From Stercorarius parasiticus (taxonomy: Eukaryota > Chordata > Aves > Charadriiformes > Stercorariidae), in NCBI GenBank assembly GCA_013396915.1, contig VWZL01000919.1, forward strand, positions 321,267 to 385,266: a stretch of 64,000 bases of DNA, in the 5' to 3' direction. Below the pieces are notes generated by a model. That model saw only the letters and a list, made by a program, of their open reading frames with translations, made no database searches and had not been told where the DNA came from. Within the stretch, counting starts at the first letter, position 1; each line of letters opens with the position of its first letter. The translations under genes were made by a program, and so were the position numbers. This document shows positions 37,311 through 50,913 of the stretch, piece after piece.

Positions 37311-38356
37311 AGTTGGGTATTATGCAAGTGATATGCCTGTAAAACTTTGCTGTGGTTCAGTGGAACTCAGAATTACATGTTTTTTGTCTTACTAAGCACT
37401 TTTAAACTGATTTTTTTTTCCATTTTGAAAATCATTTATACTTCTTACAGCTGTCATTTATGTAGTATTCATATCTTCCTGGTACTTATACATTCTTTTT
37501 AGACAGCAATCATCTTTCGTGCACAGATCCATGCTCTTTTGGTTTTAATCTGCTACATCCCACCTTCCTTGCCTCATAGCACTTTTAATGTTTGTCCTGA
37601 GGCATGAAGCCTGAGATCCAGGATCTCTGCATTTTGATCTTTGACACTTTATTGCTTTTTACAGCATGGATCAAATCACATTTAGATATATTCTTTCCCT
37701 TTTCCTATGATGAAGAATTAAGCAAAGAAAAGTAAAGAGGAAATAATAATGATTCAGAAATGTAAATTTTGGTGACTTCTTATAGGGTAATGACTTAGAG
37801 CCTGTCTACAACACCTACCCTTGCCTTAAAACTCCGTTCTCATAAACCTCAGTAGTTCAGAATGGGTAATAATGAAGATAGTAGCTAAATATTAATTGTT
37901 TATATGTCTTATGTTAAAACTTGAACCTTTATCCATTCTGTCATAAAGTTATTCTACAGCTAGCAATGACATTCAGGCAGTAGGATAGGATGGCAGGCAC
38001 AGACGGAGCACATACTCATAGAATTTTAAAATATTAGATGAAATCATCATGGATGGTGACTTATCTAGGGTTTCATTGTTGAATTATCTTTCTCACATAC
38101 TCATCTAAATTTTCATGAGTGATATGATGTCCACTGGATTTGACACAGAAAACGCGTAGCAACAGTATGCACAATATGTAATTAAAAGAACTATTGATGA
38201 AAACTCATTCTCCCAGGTATTACTGTCTAATCAGACCTCTCTCTTACAAGACTGGAAAAAGAGTAACTGGCAATATTAAAGCACCCCTTCCTCTCTGTAC
38301 TCTTTATCTTGGTATTGCACTATGCCAGTGTCTCAGCTTCTTCATGGACAATCTTT
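37311..38356. other. Unannotated AT-rich sequence
   Basis: No recognised gene. A weak CR1-tail resemblance (CATAGAATTTTAAAATATTAG at about 38027) is too poor to call. Confidence 0.5.
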
Positions 38357-38893
38357 TTAAAACATAGGTCCTAGTTTGATTTCAGAGGTAGTAGGAACAG
38401 CACCTAAGCTATTTGTAAGCAGTGGGGCTCCTCCATTAGTCTCCTGAACAATAAATGGAGAGTTCTGGGTCAGGAATCCAAAATCTTCAAGTTGAATTTG
38501 CCCTCCTTCTGCAACTTGGTGCCTCCTTTTCTTATCTGGATTGTTGGCACAGCAATTCAGAGACAAGCGCTGCCTGCTGAGGGACTTCTGCTCTTGGGAC
38601 TTGTTTTCTTCTTGCAACAGTGATTGCTGAGGGCTTTTACTCATTGTCTTACCTTCAGCTTTATCTAGGACAAGAATCTTATTCTTCCTTTGCCCACACC
38701 TCCCAGCCTTTGTAAGCAACAAAGTTTAAAAACTATGGGAAGCGTGAAGGTGCTGAAACAAAATGTGCCACAATGACTCCTCCTGCAACGGCATAAAGCA
38801 TTTTTGCATAGACCCTTCTAGTTCTTCCAATGTGCTCAAAGTGACCATCTCCAAGACCTTTACAAACATGAAGGAAGCAGCATAATGGGTCTG
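38357..38893 (-). pseudogene. Broken coding-like stretch, possible pseudogene
   Basis: On the minus strand one frame is open from 38893 to its stop at 38357-38359, about 178 codons, except for a single internal TAA at 38726-38728. The downstream 121 codons look like real protein: Lys/Gln/Ser-rich (for example KSPQQSLLQEENKSQEQKSL), then NNPDKKRRHQVAEGGQIQLE and DFGFLTQNSPFIVQETNGG. The upstream part reads ASFMFVKVLEMVTLSTLEEL. A second frame over 38733-38915 is also open for 60 codons and reads, in part, GRTRRVYAKMLYAVAGGVIV, which resembles a membrane helix, so a frameshift as well as a stop may separate two pieces. GTAAGA after GCTGAAG near 38652 could be a splice donor. No poly-A tail or protein family is recognised. 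It may be a decayed retrocopy, non-coding transcript exons, or chance; the length of open frame in AT-rich DNA favours a pseudogene. Confidence 0.35.
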
Positions 38894-41800
38894 CTACATG
38901 GTTTTGTATTTCTGTTTAAGATGAGAATGGGATTATGGGGGGCCAAACCTCTTGCTTGGTAATATCCATACATGAAAGCAAGTGGGAAGTATTCCTTATC
39001 TCAGTTTATTTTATCCACAAAAAACATTTAAAACACTCCCATCACCAGACAAGCACTTTTAAATGCATTTTTACTGTGAGTGGACACATGCATAATACAA
39101 GTAGAGTACAGAAAAATGAACTTAAAAAATCCTTGTGAATAATGATTGAATTCTATGTGACTGTCTTTAAAAAACAAAACCCTGTGGTGGCAGTACAAGT
39201 ATTTGCAAGTTTTCCATTTTCTTTTCATTATTACTTTTCATATTTTTGACACTCATGGTACAAGATCATATTAACTGATGATATAGCATCATACTGTGTT
39301 GTAAGAGATTACTGCTTTTTGAGTAAAGACTTGTTGTCAGTTTTACTAGTAATGATTATATCCCATTTGAAACTCTAAGTGCAGGAAAGGACACGTTGTC
39401 AAAAAAAGTCAGATACAAGGGACGTAGCACACACCCCTTTACAGATCATTTGCAAAGTGATGTCCTTGAAAATACAATGGCCCACCAAATTAAGCCTGTT
39501 AAGGCCTGTTAAAATGATTACAACTTGTGCCCAAATAGTGGAATAGCAGACTGGGGTTTTAAAAGCCTTGTTCTTAGGACAATCTATATTATATACACAT
39601 GTAAAAAAATCTCAAATTTCTACCCTTTATTCTTATGTTTGTCTATCCTGTCACTTCACAGATCTTCGTGCATTGAACACACTGTACCGTGGAGTTGATC
39701 AGCAGGATATTGGGGAAAAAAAAAGAAGAAAGAGTTAAAGAAGAATGTAGCAGTTGAGAAATCCATGAAAGCAAGCTAGATAATATATATTTTGCAGATT
39801 TTTTTCCCATTTCTGAAAGAACCCCCCTGGTTCTGCTCTCTACTTTTTCATTACCAGCAGTGTACTATAAGATCTTCCTGTTTGTATCTGTGATCTCATT
39901 TAAATATTTCATTTGAGGCCAGTGATCTGGTCCAGGCTTCGCTACGCACCAGAATGACAGAAATCCCAAATCATTCTCTGTTGCTCTCTGTGTATTCACC
40001 CTCTGCCTACAGATTCTGGAATTTGAAATTACATGTTGGTAATGTCAGCTAAACATGTTTTCACTTTTCAGATTTTCTACAATATTTCTATGTAAACACC
40101 CGCAGAGGTTTAGGCCAGGAACTTAAACGTTCATGAGGGAAAACGTTCATTGCTTGTTACTTTAGCAGGAGCCTTAGTGTGTCCTGAGCACAACCTGGAT
40201 GAGTGAATGGAAACTGAAGTGACCAGTAGATATCCCCAACTCAGCTCTTAGGAATAGAGGTGCTCTGCACCTATCTATATTGTCTGGCACTAACATCAGC
40301 TGAGGAGGGATTCACCCATGCAGTGCTGTGGTCTGACTTGTGCCCTTCTCATTTGTTGTGGGGCTAGGGTCTAAACTATAAGTCATAGTGCAGGAAGGAA
40401 AGTGGGTGCCTGCACAAATGTTTGAAGGAAAGAAACTTCTTAAATTGGCTTTTCCATTAAAGAAAATGTATTAAGATCCTTATGTTTAGAACAGAAAAGA
40501 GATGCTTCAAAAATTAGGTTTTGTTGGCTAAAATATATAGGATATTTTGGGCTCTAATTCTGCTATTCTCACTCAGCTCCAGGATATCCTTCCTGGGAAA
40601 GGTGAAGTGTCTGCATACAAGCACATAAAAATACACCCATGGGACTTAATGGAGGTTGCACAAACTTAATTCCGGCAAAAAAGGCAAGGAAAAAAGATCC
40701 TGTTATGTCTTGTCTTATGCTATCTCTTCCTATGTGAACCCTTACATTGTTTAACTCTTTCCTTAGAGGTGAGTGTGAATTCTGAAATCCATTTTACAAG
40801 TCCTATATATTAAATGCTTACATGGTCACAAAGCTGACATGGAACAAAGTAATAAATGTGAATCACAACTTCTGTGGCAACAAGTGATGCCATCTTCAAA
40901 CTAATTAATAACTAAAGAGATGATTATACTGCATGAGATGAGAAAGTCCTTCCTTCACAACTGGCCATGTGACTGGGATATCTGCCTCCTGGTCAAGGTA
41001 TAGGAGAGATGAGGCGTATAGGCTGCTGTTGTCTGTGTTTCTGCCATGGCACTGGGAATATATGAGTAGGCAGTTAGAAATAATTCAAATGAGCAAAAGC
41101 CCAAATAAATTACTGTTTTCCGACTTTTCATGCAGGCCAAGAGATTTGCATTTATATCAAAAGTCTTGCATCATACAGAATGTCTGATCACCTTGCAAAG
41201 CATACTTTAGCTAGAAGAGAACTTTCAGAGGACTGATATTAACTTCAGAGATGTAGGTGGTCCATTCATGTACTGTGGCCATTCCAAAAAGTGATACTAG
41301 ACCTGAGTCTGTGTCTGACATATGTTCCTAGAACTTGATAAGAGAACCAGTACGTGCATTATTAACCTAAGAGGCTGACAGCTTCAGGGTTTCAATGTGG
41401 AATGTACCTTGTGAAAAGAGGCACTCATCAAGGCTATATAACAGTATATTTTTTTCTTGTAAGGGGCCATATATCAGACTAGTAATGGAAAAGGAAAAGA
41501 TGAGATTGAGCTTTTGGCAGTTATTTAGTAACTACCCTGCAAAAAAAAGGCAGTGTATTTGTTTTTGCAAAACATGACATGACAAAATGAAACACAAAGT
41601 AGTGGAAAGGTGAATCCTCACTGATTCCAATTTACAGGACTATTGCATATTCATTTCAAGGATGTTGAAACATTTTATTCATTGCTTTCTAAAATCCTTG
41701 TAAGGTGCACAGACATACATGGATGGGCGGGGAGGTGAAGTGTTGCAATTTCTTGCCAACATCAGGTACACCTTCTGTGGCTACTGAGTTCCTTTAGTTT

Positions 41801-43089
41801 TGGGTAGATCAGGAATGGGAGACTGCTAGAAAGCCAAAACTAAGCTGTGGGAGTAACACTGTTATTGCAGAAAATGTGTGGTGTGTCGTGAATTAGACAT
41901 TAGCGTTTGTTAAATGTGCATATCTAGGTTTACTTTTTTAATTTTGTCTTTTTATAAAGATAACATCTCTAAAGATTATATTCTAGGCAACATTGTATGA
42001 CTCAGCAATTACATCCAATTTAGTAAGGAACTAAATGAAATATGGGTCACTATTGAATTGTCTTTCTAAAATTGGATTGCTTTCTGGATTTTAGCATGGA
42101 AATCACAAGGATGATAGGATAGGCAATATGATTGAATAACAGATGTGCATTGGGCCCTGACTCATTTAGCTGAAATAGATTTAAAAATAAAGGCAATGAA
42201 GAAAAATAAAACTCTTAAGAAAAATTATTTGCAAAGCCAATTAGCAGTGGTCTTTCAGGTAAATATACATTTCCTTAAAACATTAAAAAAAACCCACAAC
42301 AACCCTAAGTTAAGGTTGAAATGCAATTTCTTAATTAAATGGGGTTAAATTCAAAAATGCTGTGTAACGTCACATAACTTACACTTAACTGATATCTAAC
42401 ATAGTCAGGGAACAGATGTGTGGGGAAGGCACTTTTCCTTCCAGTCCTCAGCGTACCAATTTTATAGATTCCAAAGTATTTCACTGCAATATGGTTAAGT
42501 ACAGGCAAAACTTATTCTGATCTGTGCATTCATACTGGGTTCACTCAGCATAAAGGGCATTGTCCAGATATTGTTTGACCAAATAGATCCCTTTGTTAGG
42601 TCAGGATTTAAATAAGGAAAATGGGCCTAAATGATATAAAATTTTCTATTACTGAGTTTTTCCATGGTATTTGGATATGTATGAAATCATCTACTACTTT
42701 GAAGTGTCTTTATATAGGATTATATTATCTTTCCTAAATTCTGATTCTAAACCTGGTAGACCAGAGGATTTAGGTGTGTCACAGACTTCCTTATGTTGTG
42801 TAGTGAGCAATTAGGGGCCTTGAGCTCTGTTGCTTTCTTAGTAATTATGTGTGGCCACTGAGTTCCTGGGCAAAACATCCTTATGAAATTTTCATTGAGG
42901 GGAAGAACTGTGGTTATATTTTCAGCATGGTGTGAAGGAATTTAGCTGCATGACTCCCATTAATGTTAATAAGTGTTGTTCATCTAAATGGCTGTGCATT
43001 GTACTGAAAATTTACCTCTTGGTGTGCTTAGAGTAGAACAGTATGTATTTGAAATCATCCTTCCTTGAAATAAACTGAAAATCTAGTGA
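38894..43089. other. Unannotated AT-rich sequence
   Basis: About 4.2 kb with no recognised gene or known repeat. Open frames at 38935-39138, 40969-41187 and 42145-42348 carry no motif. Confidence 0.5.
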
Positions 43090-43449
43090 ATATGGGGGTG
43101 GTGGGAAGGCATTCAGAACTACAAATCAAAAAGAAGATACAAGGAACCACAGGGAAAACACAAAAAAAGAGAAAGACAAAGCAGATCAAACAGCGGTAAA
43201 GTCAAACAGAACGTGTTGGAAACAAACGAGCATGTTAAAAGCTTAACAAACCAGACTATAGAGGAATCACAAAGCTGCATTTCATTCAGGTCATCATTAA
43301 AAAAAAGCATTGTATATCAAAGCACCTCCTCAAAATCTCTAGCAGAAATCTCTTCTGCTGATGACTCTGACTCCCAGACTTCTCCTGTAGTTGCAGACAG
43401 TTGTGAATCTTGGCATGCAGAAATGCATACAAATGCTTCTATTCTTTAA
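43090..43449 (+). other. Coding-like open stretch, possible terminal exon
   Basis: A plus-strand frame is open for 119 codons from just after a TGA at 43087-43089 to TAA at 43447-43449. Its first third is basic (for example RYKEPQGKHKKRERQ), its last third Ser/Thr/Asp-rich (SKSLAEISSADDSDSQTSP), the composition of a disordered C-terminal tail of a cytoplasmic or nuclear protein. There is no start codon context; the first ATG in frame lies near the C-terminal end, so it would have to be a downstream exon or a retrocopy fragment. No convincing polypyrimidine tract and AG precede it; CTAG at 43084-43087 and TTCAG at 43103-43107 are weak. The purine-rich bias of the DNA lowers stop-codon frequency, so chance remains likely. 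I do not recognise the protein. Confidence 0.3.
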
Positions 43450-45159
43450 CCACAAAGTAAATGTTAGGACATCAGGTCGATCCTCTAGACTTTCATGTTG
43501 GGAAGTCTAAATTTATATCTTTGTTTCTTTTTTTTTTTTTTCTTTACATGGATTAGGAGTTTCACTGTGTCATCCTTTTGAAACAATCACCTCTCACACA
43601 CTTGCAGTACAAGCCTGCAATGAGCTCATCTTTCAGTGAACTGACATGTCTAATCTCTGGGACCTGTGAGGAGAGAAATGGAGAAAGAGGGAAGCATGCT
43701 ACTTTTATTTCCTTAGATTTGCAGAGTAGTGTGATTTTGTTGATCATTTGCCCAAGGTGGAATTGCAAAAAGAGTCTATAGCGTAGGCCAGGTTTTGACC
43801 TGACTGAACTGGAACAGTAGAAGAGCTGCCAGTTGTAAATGAAAAGCAAGATTGCCAGGAGGTTTGTGGGAACAATTTTCTCAGCTAGGTTCACCTTTAT
43901 AAATGCCAAATATTTTATTCATTTTCCATGAAAAAGTGTGTATATAAGATTATAGTCAGAAAAGCTTGAGGGATCAAAATCCTCTGTTATTAATATTTGA
44001 TATCCAATATTCCAAGAAAAAAATACTTTAGTTTGTTGAACATGCCACAAGGTTCTAAAAGAAATACATTTCTATGTGAGTGGTGAATTACTTTATGCTG
44101 GTGTGGTATTTATTGTGACGCTGCTAATCAAAGCTGAACTGTATAATAATCTTCATGTTCCTCTGTGTGCCCAGTATTGCTGTAGTGCTGCCCCACATTC
44201 TGTTTAGCACTTTCGTTATAAGAAAACCCAGAAGGTTCCTGGTGAGCAGTATGAGTTTGCATTAATCTATTTGACATTTTCAGTTTTGAGCTCAAGAAAA
44301 CTGCCTTGGGATCTCATTAAGAAGTTGTGAAAATTGCTTTGTCATTTGTCTGTTGTTTCTGGCAGACAAACTGTATTATGATTTTGAATCTCCACTCTAG
44401 ATCTATTCTTTCTCTTCCTTCCTCCCTTGTGCATTTGTATACATCTATCTATATCTGTCTATAGAGTGAAGCTGCCATGAGGGAAAGAGAGATCTCATAA
44501 TTAAAAAATAACCACATACCTCTGTGGTTGTCAAGGAAGAGTTGAATACTTCAAAGAGCAATGACTGTTGCACACTTTCCTTCTGCAAAGGTGCTATAGT
44601 GGTGAGCCACCTGCTGCCTAGCTGGTATGGGGAAAGCTTTAGTTCTGACTTGTTTGATCTGCATAGTGGTTTTGTTTTAGTGCTTTACCTTAAAGAATAA
44701 AATGTACACCATTAATCTGTGGACAGATTTAAATAAAATGCATCAAAAATTGAAAGAGGGATTAAAGGGTAAAGCTTAATCTGTCTTCAAAAATTATCAG
44801 AGTAGAACTTTTGAGATTCCAGGCTTACTGAAATAAGATTTGTTTATTTTTTTTTTTACTTATTTTTGCTATTTGTTGTGAATCTTAAGTTCTATTATAT
44901 GGAAAATAAGTAATAGCTTTCTCATCTTAGTGCCTTGTCTCTACGAGAGGTCAACGTAAGATTTTTCTGAAGAAGGTAATACGACCATTATACCTCCTGT
45001 TGTTTGATGTGTCTGTGTAGGAGGTTAAACATCTTCCTGACAAAACCAGTAATTATTTTATACATTGAAGCATGTGGATTGATTGCCCTTTTAATTTTAT
45101 TCTAGATGGCTTAGTGTAAATATATATTCTATTTTTATTCATAAAAGTAAATTTTTTTT
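43450..45159. other. Unannotated AT-rich sequence
   Basis: Contains a long T-run (43528-43541). Minus-strand 43562-43909 holds a 115-codon frame without motifs. No known repeat or gene is recognised. Confidence 0.5.
43528..43541. repeat. Poly-T tract
   Basis: Fourteen consecutive T residues after TTGTTTC. As the complement of a poly-A run it could end a minus-strand retroinsertion, but no source sequence is recognisable beyond it. Confidence 0.6.
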
Positions 45160-45245
45160 TGTATCTTACTACCTTCAGTGACGTCTGGTGCCATTGAGCT
45201 CCACAAATTAATTATATGTTGTGTGTGTGTGAACTTCTCCCACTC
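45160..45245 (-). mobile_element. Old CR1/L3-like fragment
   Basis: A weak, old minus-strand relic. On the plus strand TGGTGCCATTGAGCTCCACA, AATTAATTATATGTTGTGTG and GTGAACTTCTCCC follow the order of the old-CR1 phrase 'agtgccattgagttccacaatttaattatacgctgtgtgaagaagtacttcc'. Only this block is alignable by eye. The central TG repeat may have grown after insertion. Confidence 0.55.
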
Positions 45246-46607
45246 CACTATTTACACATTTCTATCAGAGTTAGTCAAATGGTTAAACACCAGCAACAAA
45301 AATAATGAAAAATCTGTTTATTACCGGTGAATAAAAGCCCTGATTTCATTCTCTACTGATTTTGACAGGATATTGTATATACCATATGTTTTGATTATGA
45401 CTCTGCAATGCTTACAAATGCCAAGGTGTCAGTGTAATACTATCAGACATTTTAAGAAAGTGCATTTCTATGATATGCTAATTGTTCATCATTCTGTTGC
45501 TAAAAAATAGTGTCATTCAATGAAGGAACAGAAACCGAACTGGCATCAATAGTATGTACAATTAACAGCTCAAAACTACCTACAAGCTTACAATTATTCA
45601 CCCAAAGAAAATGCAGCTAACAGCTATGAATAACAGATATATATTTCAAGAAAATCAAGATGAATTTCATTCATTGTTCTGTGTCTTTCAATATGAAAGG
45701 TATATTCATTAAACATAGTAATTAAAATCTTAAATACTATTATGCATTCCAGAAACTTAAATTTCAGAGCAATGTTGATCTAACTGGATCACTAAGCAAA
45801 CTGTATGACTCGTGTCCAATAAAAATAAAGCAAATTTAAACTATCAAATACTTCCAATAAGTTATTGACAAACATATTTCATATAACGTATTTCCATTAA
45901 ATACAAATATTTTTTGAGTGTCAGTACCTTCTGCTATACCTGATCAATCCTGCACACAAGAAGGTGACCAGGACATTTTGTGTGAAATAATTTGTTCAGA
46001 TGTGGTGTTATTCTTTACATCTGGCAATTTCTTTGTCTATCCTATCAGACTATAGAAATAAAATCAAATGATCAACCTCAAAATAAAATATATTTGCATA
46101 GTTCAGCTGCCACAAGGAAAGAAGTGTCAAATTAAGGATTTTCAAAGCTAAACCCTGTATTTGGATTTGTCATTTACAAAGTATTGTGGTTTAAATAAAG
46201 TTCAATGCAGCTGCAGGCTGGGGAGAGAGGAGAAGACAATCCTCTTTGAAGTCCTTTATCCTAGTTAGGTAAATCAGACATCCCTTTAAAAAGTGGAGCT
46301 TTTATTCATAATCATAAATTCTAAGAAAGTAAAATGTTCATACATTCTGGTAAAGTACCACCCTATGGTATCAGAAGGTTGTAGAACGCATAGTTGCATT
46401 TGATCTCAAGCTGTGATTTTAGACCAGATGACGTGATGTCTACTGACTCATTTCATCTTACTGAATGTCCACACAGACGGTAACTGACTGGAGATGGGTG
46501 GGACTATTATCAATTTTCCTACTTTCCTACAACTTTATAGAGTTAGTGATAAATCATGCGTCTACATAAAACTATTTGCCTTATACCTCTGTGGTGAAGA
46601 CCAATAC

Positions 46608-46630
46608 ATTATTATTATTATTATTGTTAT
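46608..46630. repeat. (ATT)n microsatellite
   Basis: Six ATT units, then a GTT interruption and one more ATT. Confidence 0.75.
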
Positions 46631-49600
46631 TCATACCTTCTCAGGGACCTCATCCAATGAGGTCTCTTCCAATTATAAAAACCAAACCTTGTCGTCTTCT
46701 TTCCCATATGCAGTAAATAAGTAGATATACAACTTTGTGTGCAAGGTCTCATCTCCTTGACTGTCACTTTGCTTCCTATTGTTGTGATGACCCCAGGGAG
46801 CATTCTTGTGTTTCTTTTCTTTTTTTTTTTCACTGGCATAATTACCTAGTCCTGTTTATATTTGCCATTATTTTGTGTACTCATATTTTATATTTTATTC
46901 ATTATTCTCCCTTTGCTTCATTTAGACTAGGCTTACAGAATCTAAAATAATGGTGTTTGGATTTTTTTCTGCCTGTTTCTGTTATGCTTTCTGAATATGG
47001 GAAGCACCACATTCAGCTGAAGAAGGTGATTCCAGTGTGTGGTCTACCAGATAGCACTTGGAGGCCCGGTCTAGGTGCATACTACTTGTAATAAAATACA
47101 ATGAGGACCACAAGGGAGTACTACATTCCTGCCAGTGTGCTTGAAGGCATTATGATTGCTGCAGCCTTTTGCAGAATTAAAGCCTTGAAGCAGAACTTCT
47201 TGTGCCTCTCACCTAGTTTTGCTCTGCCTACAGTAGTCCTAATTTAGCCCTTAATGAGCTAATTGTAATGGTGACCTCAAAAGGCAAGTTGGAATTCAAA
47301 CACACAGCAACTCCTGTGTGGGAACAGACCAGTCTTTGTTTACTGGTGGCTTGTACCAGATGTTATAGAGAAAAGCACCAGAGGACACACAAATTTTGTT
47401 CACTAGCATTGCATTCTCTGGAGAATAACTACCTTGATTGTTAATTAGTTTTATAGTACACAAAGCAGTTAAATGCTGCTTCTACTGAGATTGATTCAGT
47501 GCTGAAATGAAGGCAAGACCTTTCCTGTGATATTTTCATCACTGGTTCAAATGAAAAAGTAGGAAGTACAAAGGCAAACAAAAAGAGAACCATTCTTTTC
47601 TCTAAAAATCTTTATTAAGCCCCTGATACCATCAATGCATGATAAATAAACCATCTGTGAAGAAAACATTTGAGAAACTTCTTGTTATACCTGATTTAAT
47701 TCAAGGTATTTTTAAAATGGTTTGTTATCCAAAATCAAAGGTACCGACACAGTGAAGACAGTATTTAAAGAAGTATCAGTGTTCATAAATGCAATCAAGT
47801 AAGCTATATTTGAACTCCTCAGTTTCTTTGACTTTGAAGTGTAAACTGATAATTTAATTTAAAATGCATTGGCATTATTGTCAATCTCATTCGCAGCTCC
47901 AGAAATCCTCACTTGCAGAACTTGTCTTTCTTAATCAGTGGAACCCGGACGAACTTCTCTTGGGGTACTTCTGCTTTTCCAATCCTTAAAATGTGACTCA
48001 AGTGTCTTATAAAGACAATCACAGAACAAACACGGGCATGAATTATGAATAATTCATTAATTATGTTTTAAGGATATTCACACATTTTTTGACAAAGTAA
48101 GACAGCAATGCCCATAGACTTCCTGAAATATCTTCACTTCTCTATACCTTCTTTTCAAGCCATACAGGCTGAATGGATTTTCTACATGTGGGCCTTATGT
48201 AGAGTGAAGCACAGTCACTACAAGGGGTGGTGGCAGTTTGTTTTGTCAAGTGGTGGTGTGTTCTGTTGTGTGGGAGAAGAAAACTCCTTCATTCAAAATG
48301 CCCAGTAGTATAATATCATGCCAAGTTCTCCCACAATGTGCTTAAGCCTTTGGCTTTGAAATACAGTTGTTTCATCAGATTCTTACTCTTCATCTATCTT
48401 CATATATGCAAGGCTTTATGCAAACAATTAATTTTCTTTTCCGGTATGACCTACATGATACCTTCCAGTCTCTCCGTTAAAGGTACTACCTCAGACTCCT
48501 ATTTTCTGCAATTGATAAAAAACATTCCTAAGCATAGGACAGTCATTAGCAAGCCAAATCTGTGATGAAAACTGCAGATGCACAAGGATAAAAAAGATCA
48601 TACCTTCACCAGTTTGCTGTTGTATTAGAAGATCTCATGTTCTGCTGACAATGCAGATGCTTTTTTCATCCTCTGGGACTAGCAAATGCGTGACGATTTG
48701 TGTCTATGGGATGGCTACCGCTTTTGTTATCTTCCCTTTCTTCATGTATGTTATTTCTTAGTTGTTTGTTTAAAAATCCCTGATCAATTTACCATATATC
48801 TGCCTTTATTGACTCACTATGAAACACAAGTTCCATGTATTCACGGGTGGTGGGAAAGTATTTTTTAATGATAATGGGGTTTTGGTTTTTTTTCGCTCAC
48901 TGATACTCAGATTTGTATAAATGACTTTTAAGTCCTTTGTAGATGTGCCTCTGGATAAAAACCTGATATCCCATATGTTTGTGGAAAAGGAAACAAAATA
49001 TCTGAGTTGGATTTATGACCTTACTAATTTTACCATAATGAAACTTACATTTTCCGGTGGAGTTCATCCTGTGTCTTCTATTTAAGTTACACTAAAGGAA
49101 TTTTTTTTTTTATTAACAGTGGCATCATCCCTTCTTGCTAAGGCTTCATGACACTTCCCCTAATTTGCATGTGTGAAAGCAAATTTTTAAAAAAAGATCA
49201 CCCTTGTTGTCATATTGAATCACCACTCAGACATAGCAAACATTTAATAAAATTTGTCTTCCTATTCAGGGCCATCATGGGATCTATTTATCATTTAAAT
49301 GTTACATAAGTTCTCGAAATAAGGCTAAGGTTTTGAGTGTGTTTTGTGCATAAGGATGAACTCTTCTCTTTCAAATGTACACCTGAAACTAAGGGCTCCT
49401 TTCTCTTTCACTGCATTATGGGGAGATTCAGGGTTCAAGCTTCAATCTATCAAGTGTGTCCTTAAGCCTTATTGTTTTCCAGGTTTCCTCAGATTTGTAG
49501 AGTGCTATGAATGGTTAAGGACCAAAAATTTGTAGTACTTGATCATTTTGATTAATGCATTTGGACATTCTGTCTGGTGAGGCTGAGTGGAGTGTCTCCT

Positions 49601-50851
49601 TAGGGTGTAACAAAGAATCTTGACCTTTGCATGCAGAGAAGTAACATTGACATCAGCTCAAAAAAAAAGGAGCCAGTCTTCTAGGCTGGAGTGAAGTCAC
49701 TGACTAGTGTCTGTCCAGAAGGCAAATTACAATGAAACATGATACACAGAAGAATTAAAGTAGCTGTTAATTTTAGGTGTCTACAAGTTTTAGTTATGAG
49801 AAAGAACTCAATTAACTTCAGTAGAATTACAGGGTAGAAGAGAACAGCTGTTCTCCTGGTCTGGTGGGATTCAGAATGAAACTTTTATAATGTTAGAGCA
49901 GAACATTTGGGAATTTTAAACAGAAAAGAGGGTTAACAGAAGTAAGGGCTATATGGTGATTAATACCTTCTTGGATACTATCAATGGTTTGTCAGAGGGA
50001 AGCAGGAAACACTAAAAAGGATATGCTTTCAACATCTAGGCCCAAATCCTGCTTGTGATAGACTTTATTGCACATTTCCTCTCAATCCAAAAGGCTGAAA
50101 ACTTAGTTCAGCCTCTGGAGAAAAAATAGAGTAAGTCTTAAAGCTGTTCTCTCTTCTAGTGATTGGTAACAGCTCAGTGAAATGTCTTTGCTTGTCACAG
50201 TAAATGGGCTGTCAGGACTGGGGAAGTGACTGGCACACATTTGCCTGGGAACAGAGTTATCGACATGTGAAAGACTCCTTCCACATTCAAAATGAGGGAA
50301 CAGAAATCATTCTACAGATATACCTCTGCTACTTGCCGGTTTGTAGACTTTCCCAGACAGACTTCAGCTACGCTTTGATCTGAAAGAGAGAGAAAACTCA
50401 ACACACACTGACGAACAGGCTGAGAGTAAAGTTATCAGAGAGAGCCTTCCAAAAGGCAGTTTAGAGAAAGAATGTAATATTAATGGCTCAGGAAATGAAT
50501 TATGCTTTTACAATATAGCAGTAAAAACACCATTAGCAACTGGCTGTGGGAATGCTAACCTGGGACACATTAAATTGACAGCTTAATATTTGTGATTTTG
50601 GCTATGAAAGATTCAATCCATTACAAATACTTTCACGTTGCAAACATGAGCAAAGGTAGTTAGGCGCATAAAGAAAGGATTTTGGAAGTGTTTACTAGCA
50701 TAAGCATCACACAAAAAATACTTCAGCCAATAAAACCTAAACAACTAACATGTGAAAGACTAGATCTGGGCATTTCCGATATAGTAATGCTACAGCTGAA
50801 GTGCTGTTTTTTGGCAGTGACCTGAAAACCACGGTGCTCCCAAGACCTGGA

Positions 50852-50913
50852 TTTAGGTGTTCAAAGTGTGAACACTGTTGAACTTGAAGTGTGTAGTGTG
50901 AACTTCACCTAAA
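50852..50913. repeat. Imperfect inverted repeat
   Basis: TTTAGGTGTTCAAAGTGTGA at the left faces GTGTGAACTTCACCTAAA at the right. The outer 7-8 bases (TTTAGGTG/CACCTAAA) pair exactly; the inner arms pair after a two-base bulge. The size suggests a small hairpin or a solo miniature inverted-repeat element, but no TA or 8-base target duplication is evident. Confidence 0.5.

Noticed and set aside
38024..38080. Possible CR1 tail (CATAGAATTTTAAAATATT...)
   Set aside because: Only the first few bases resemble the CR1 end; the diagnostic GTTGGAAGGGACC block is absent. The summary counts it only as doubtful.
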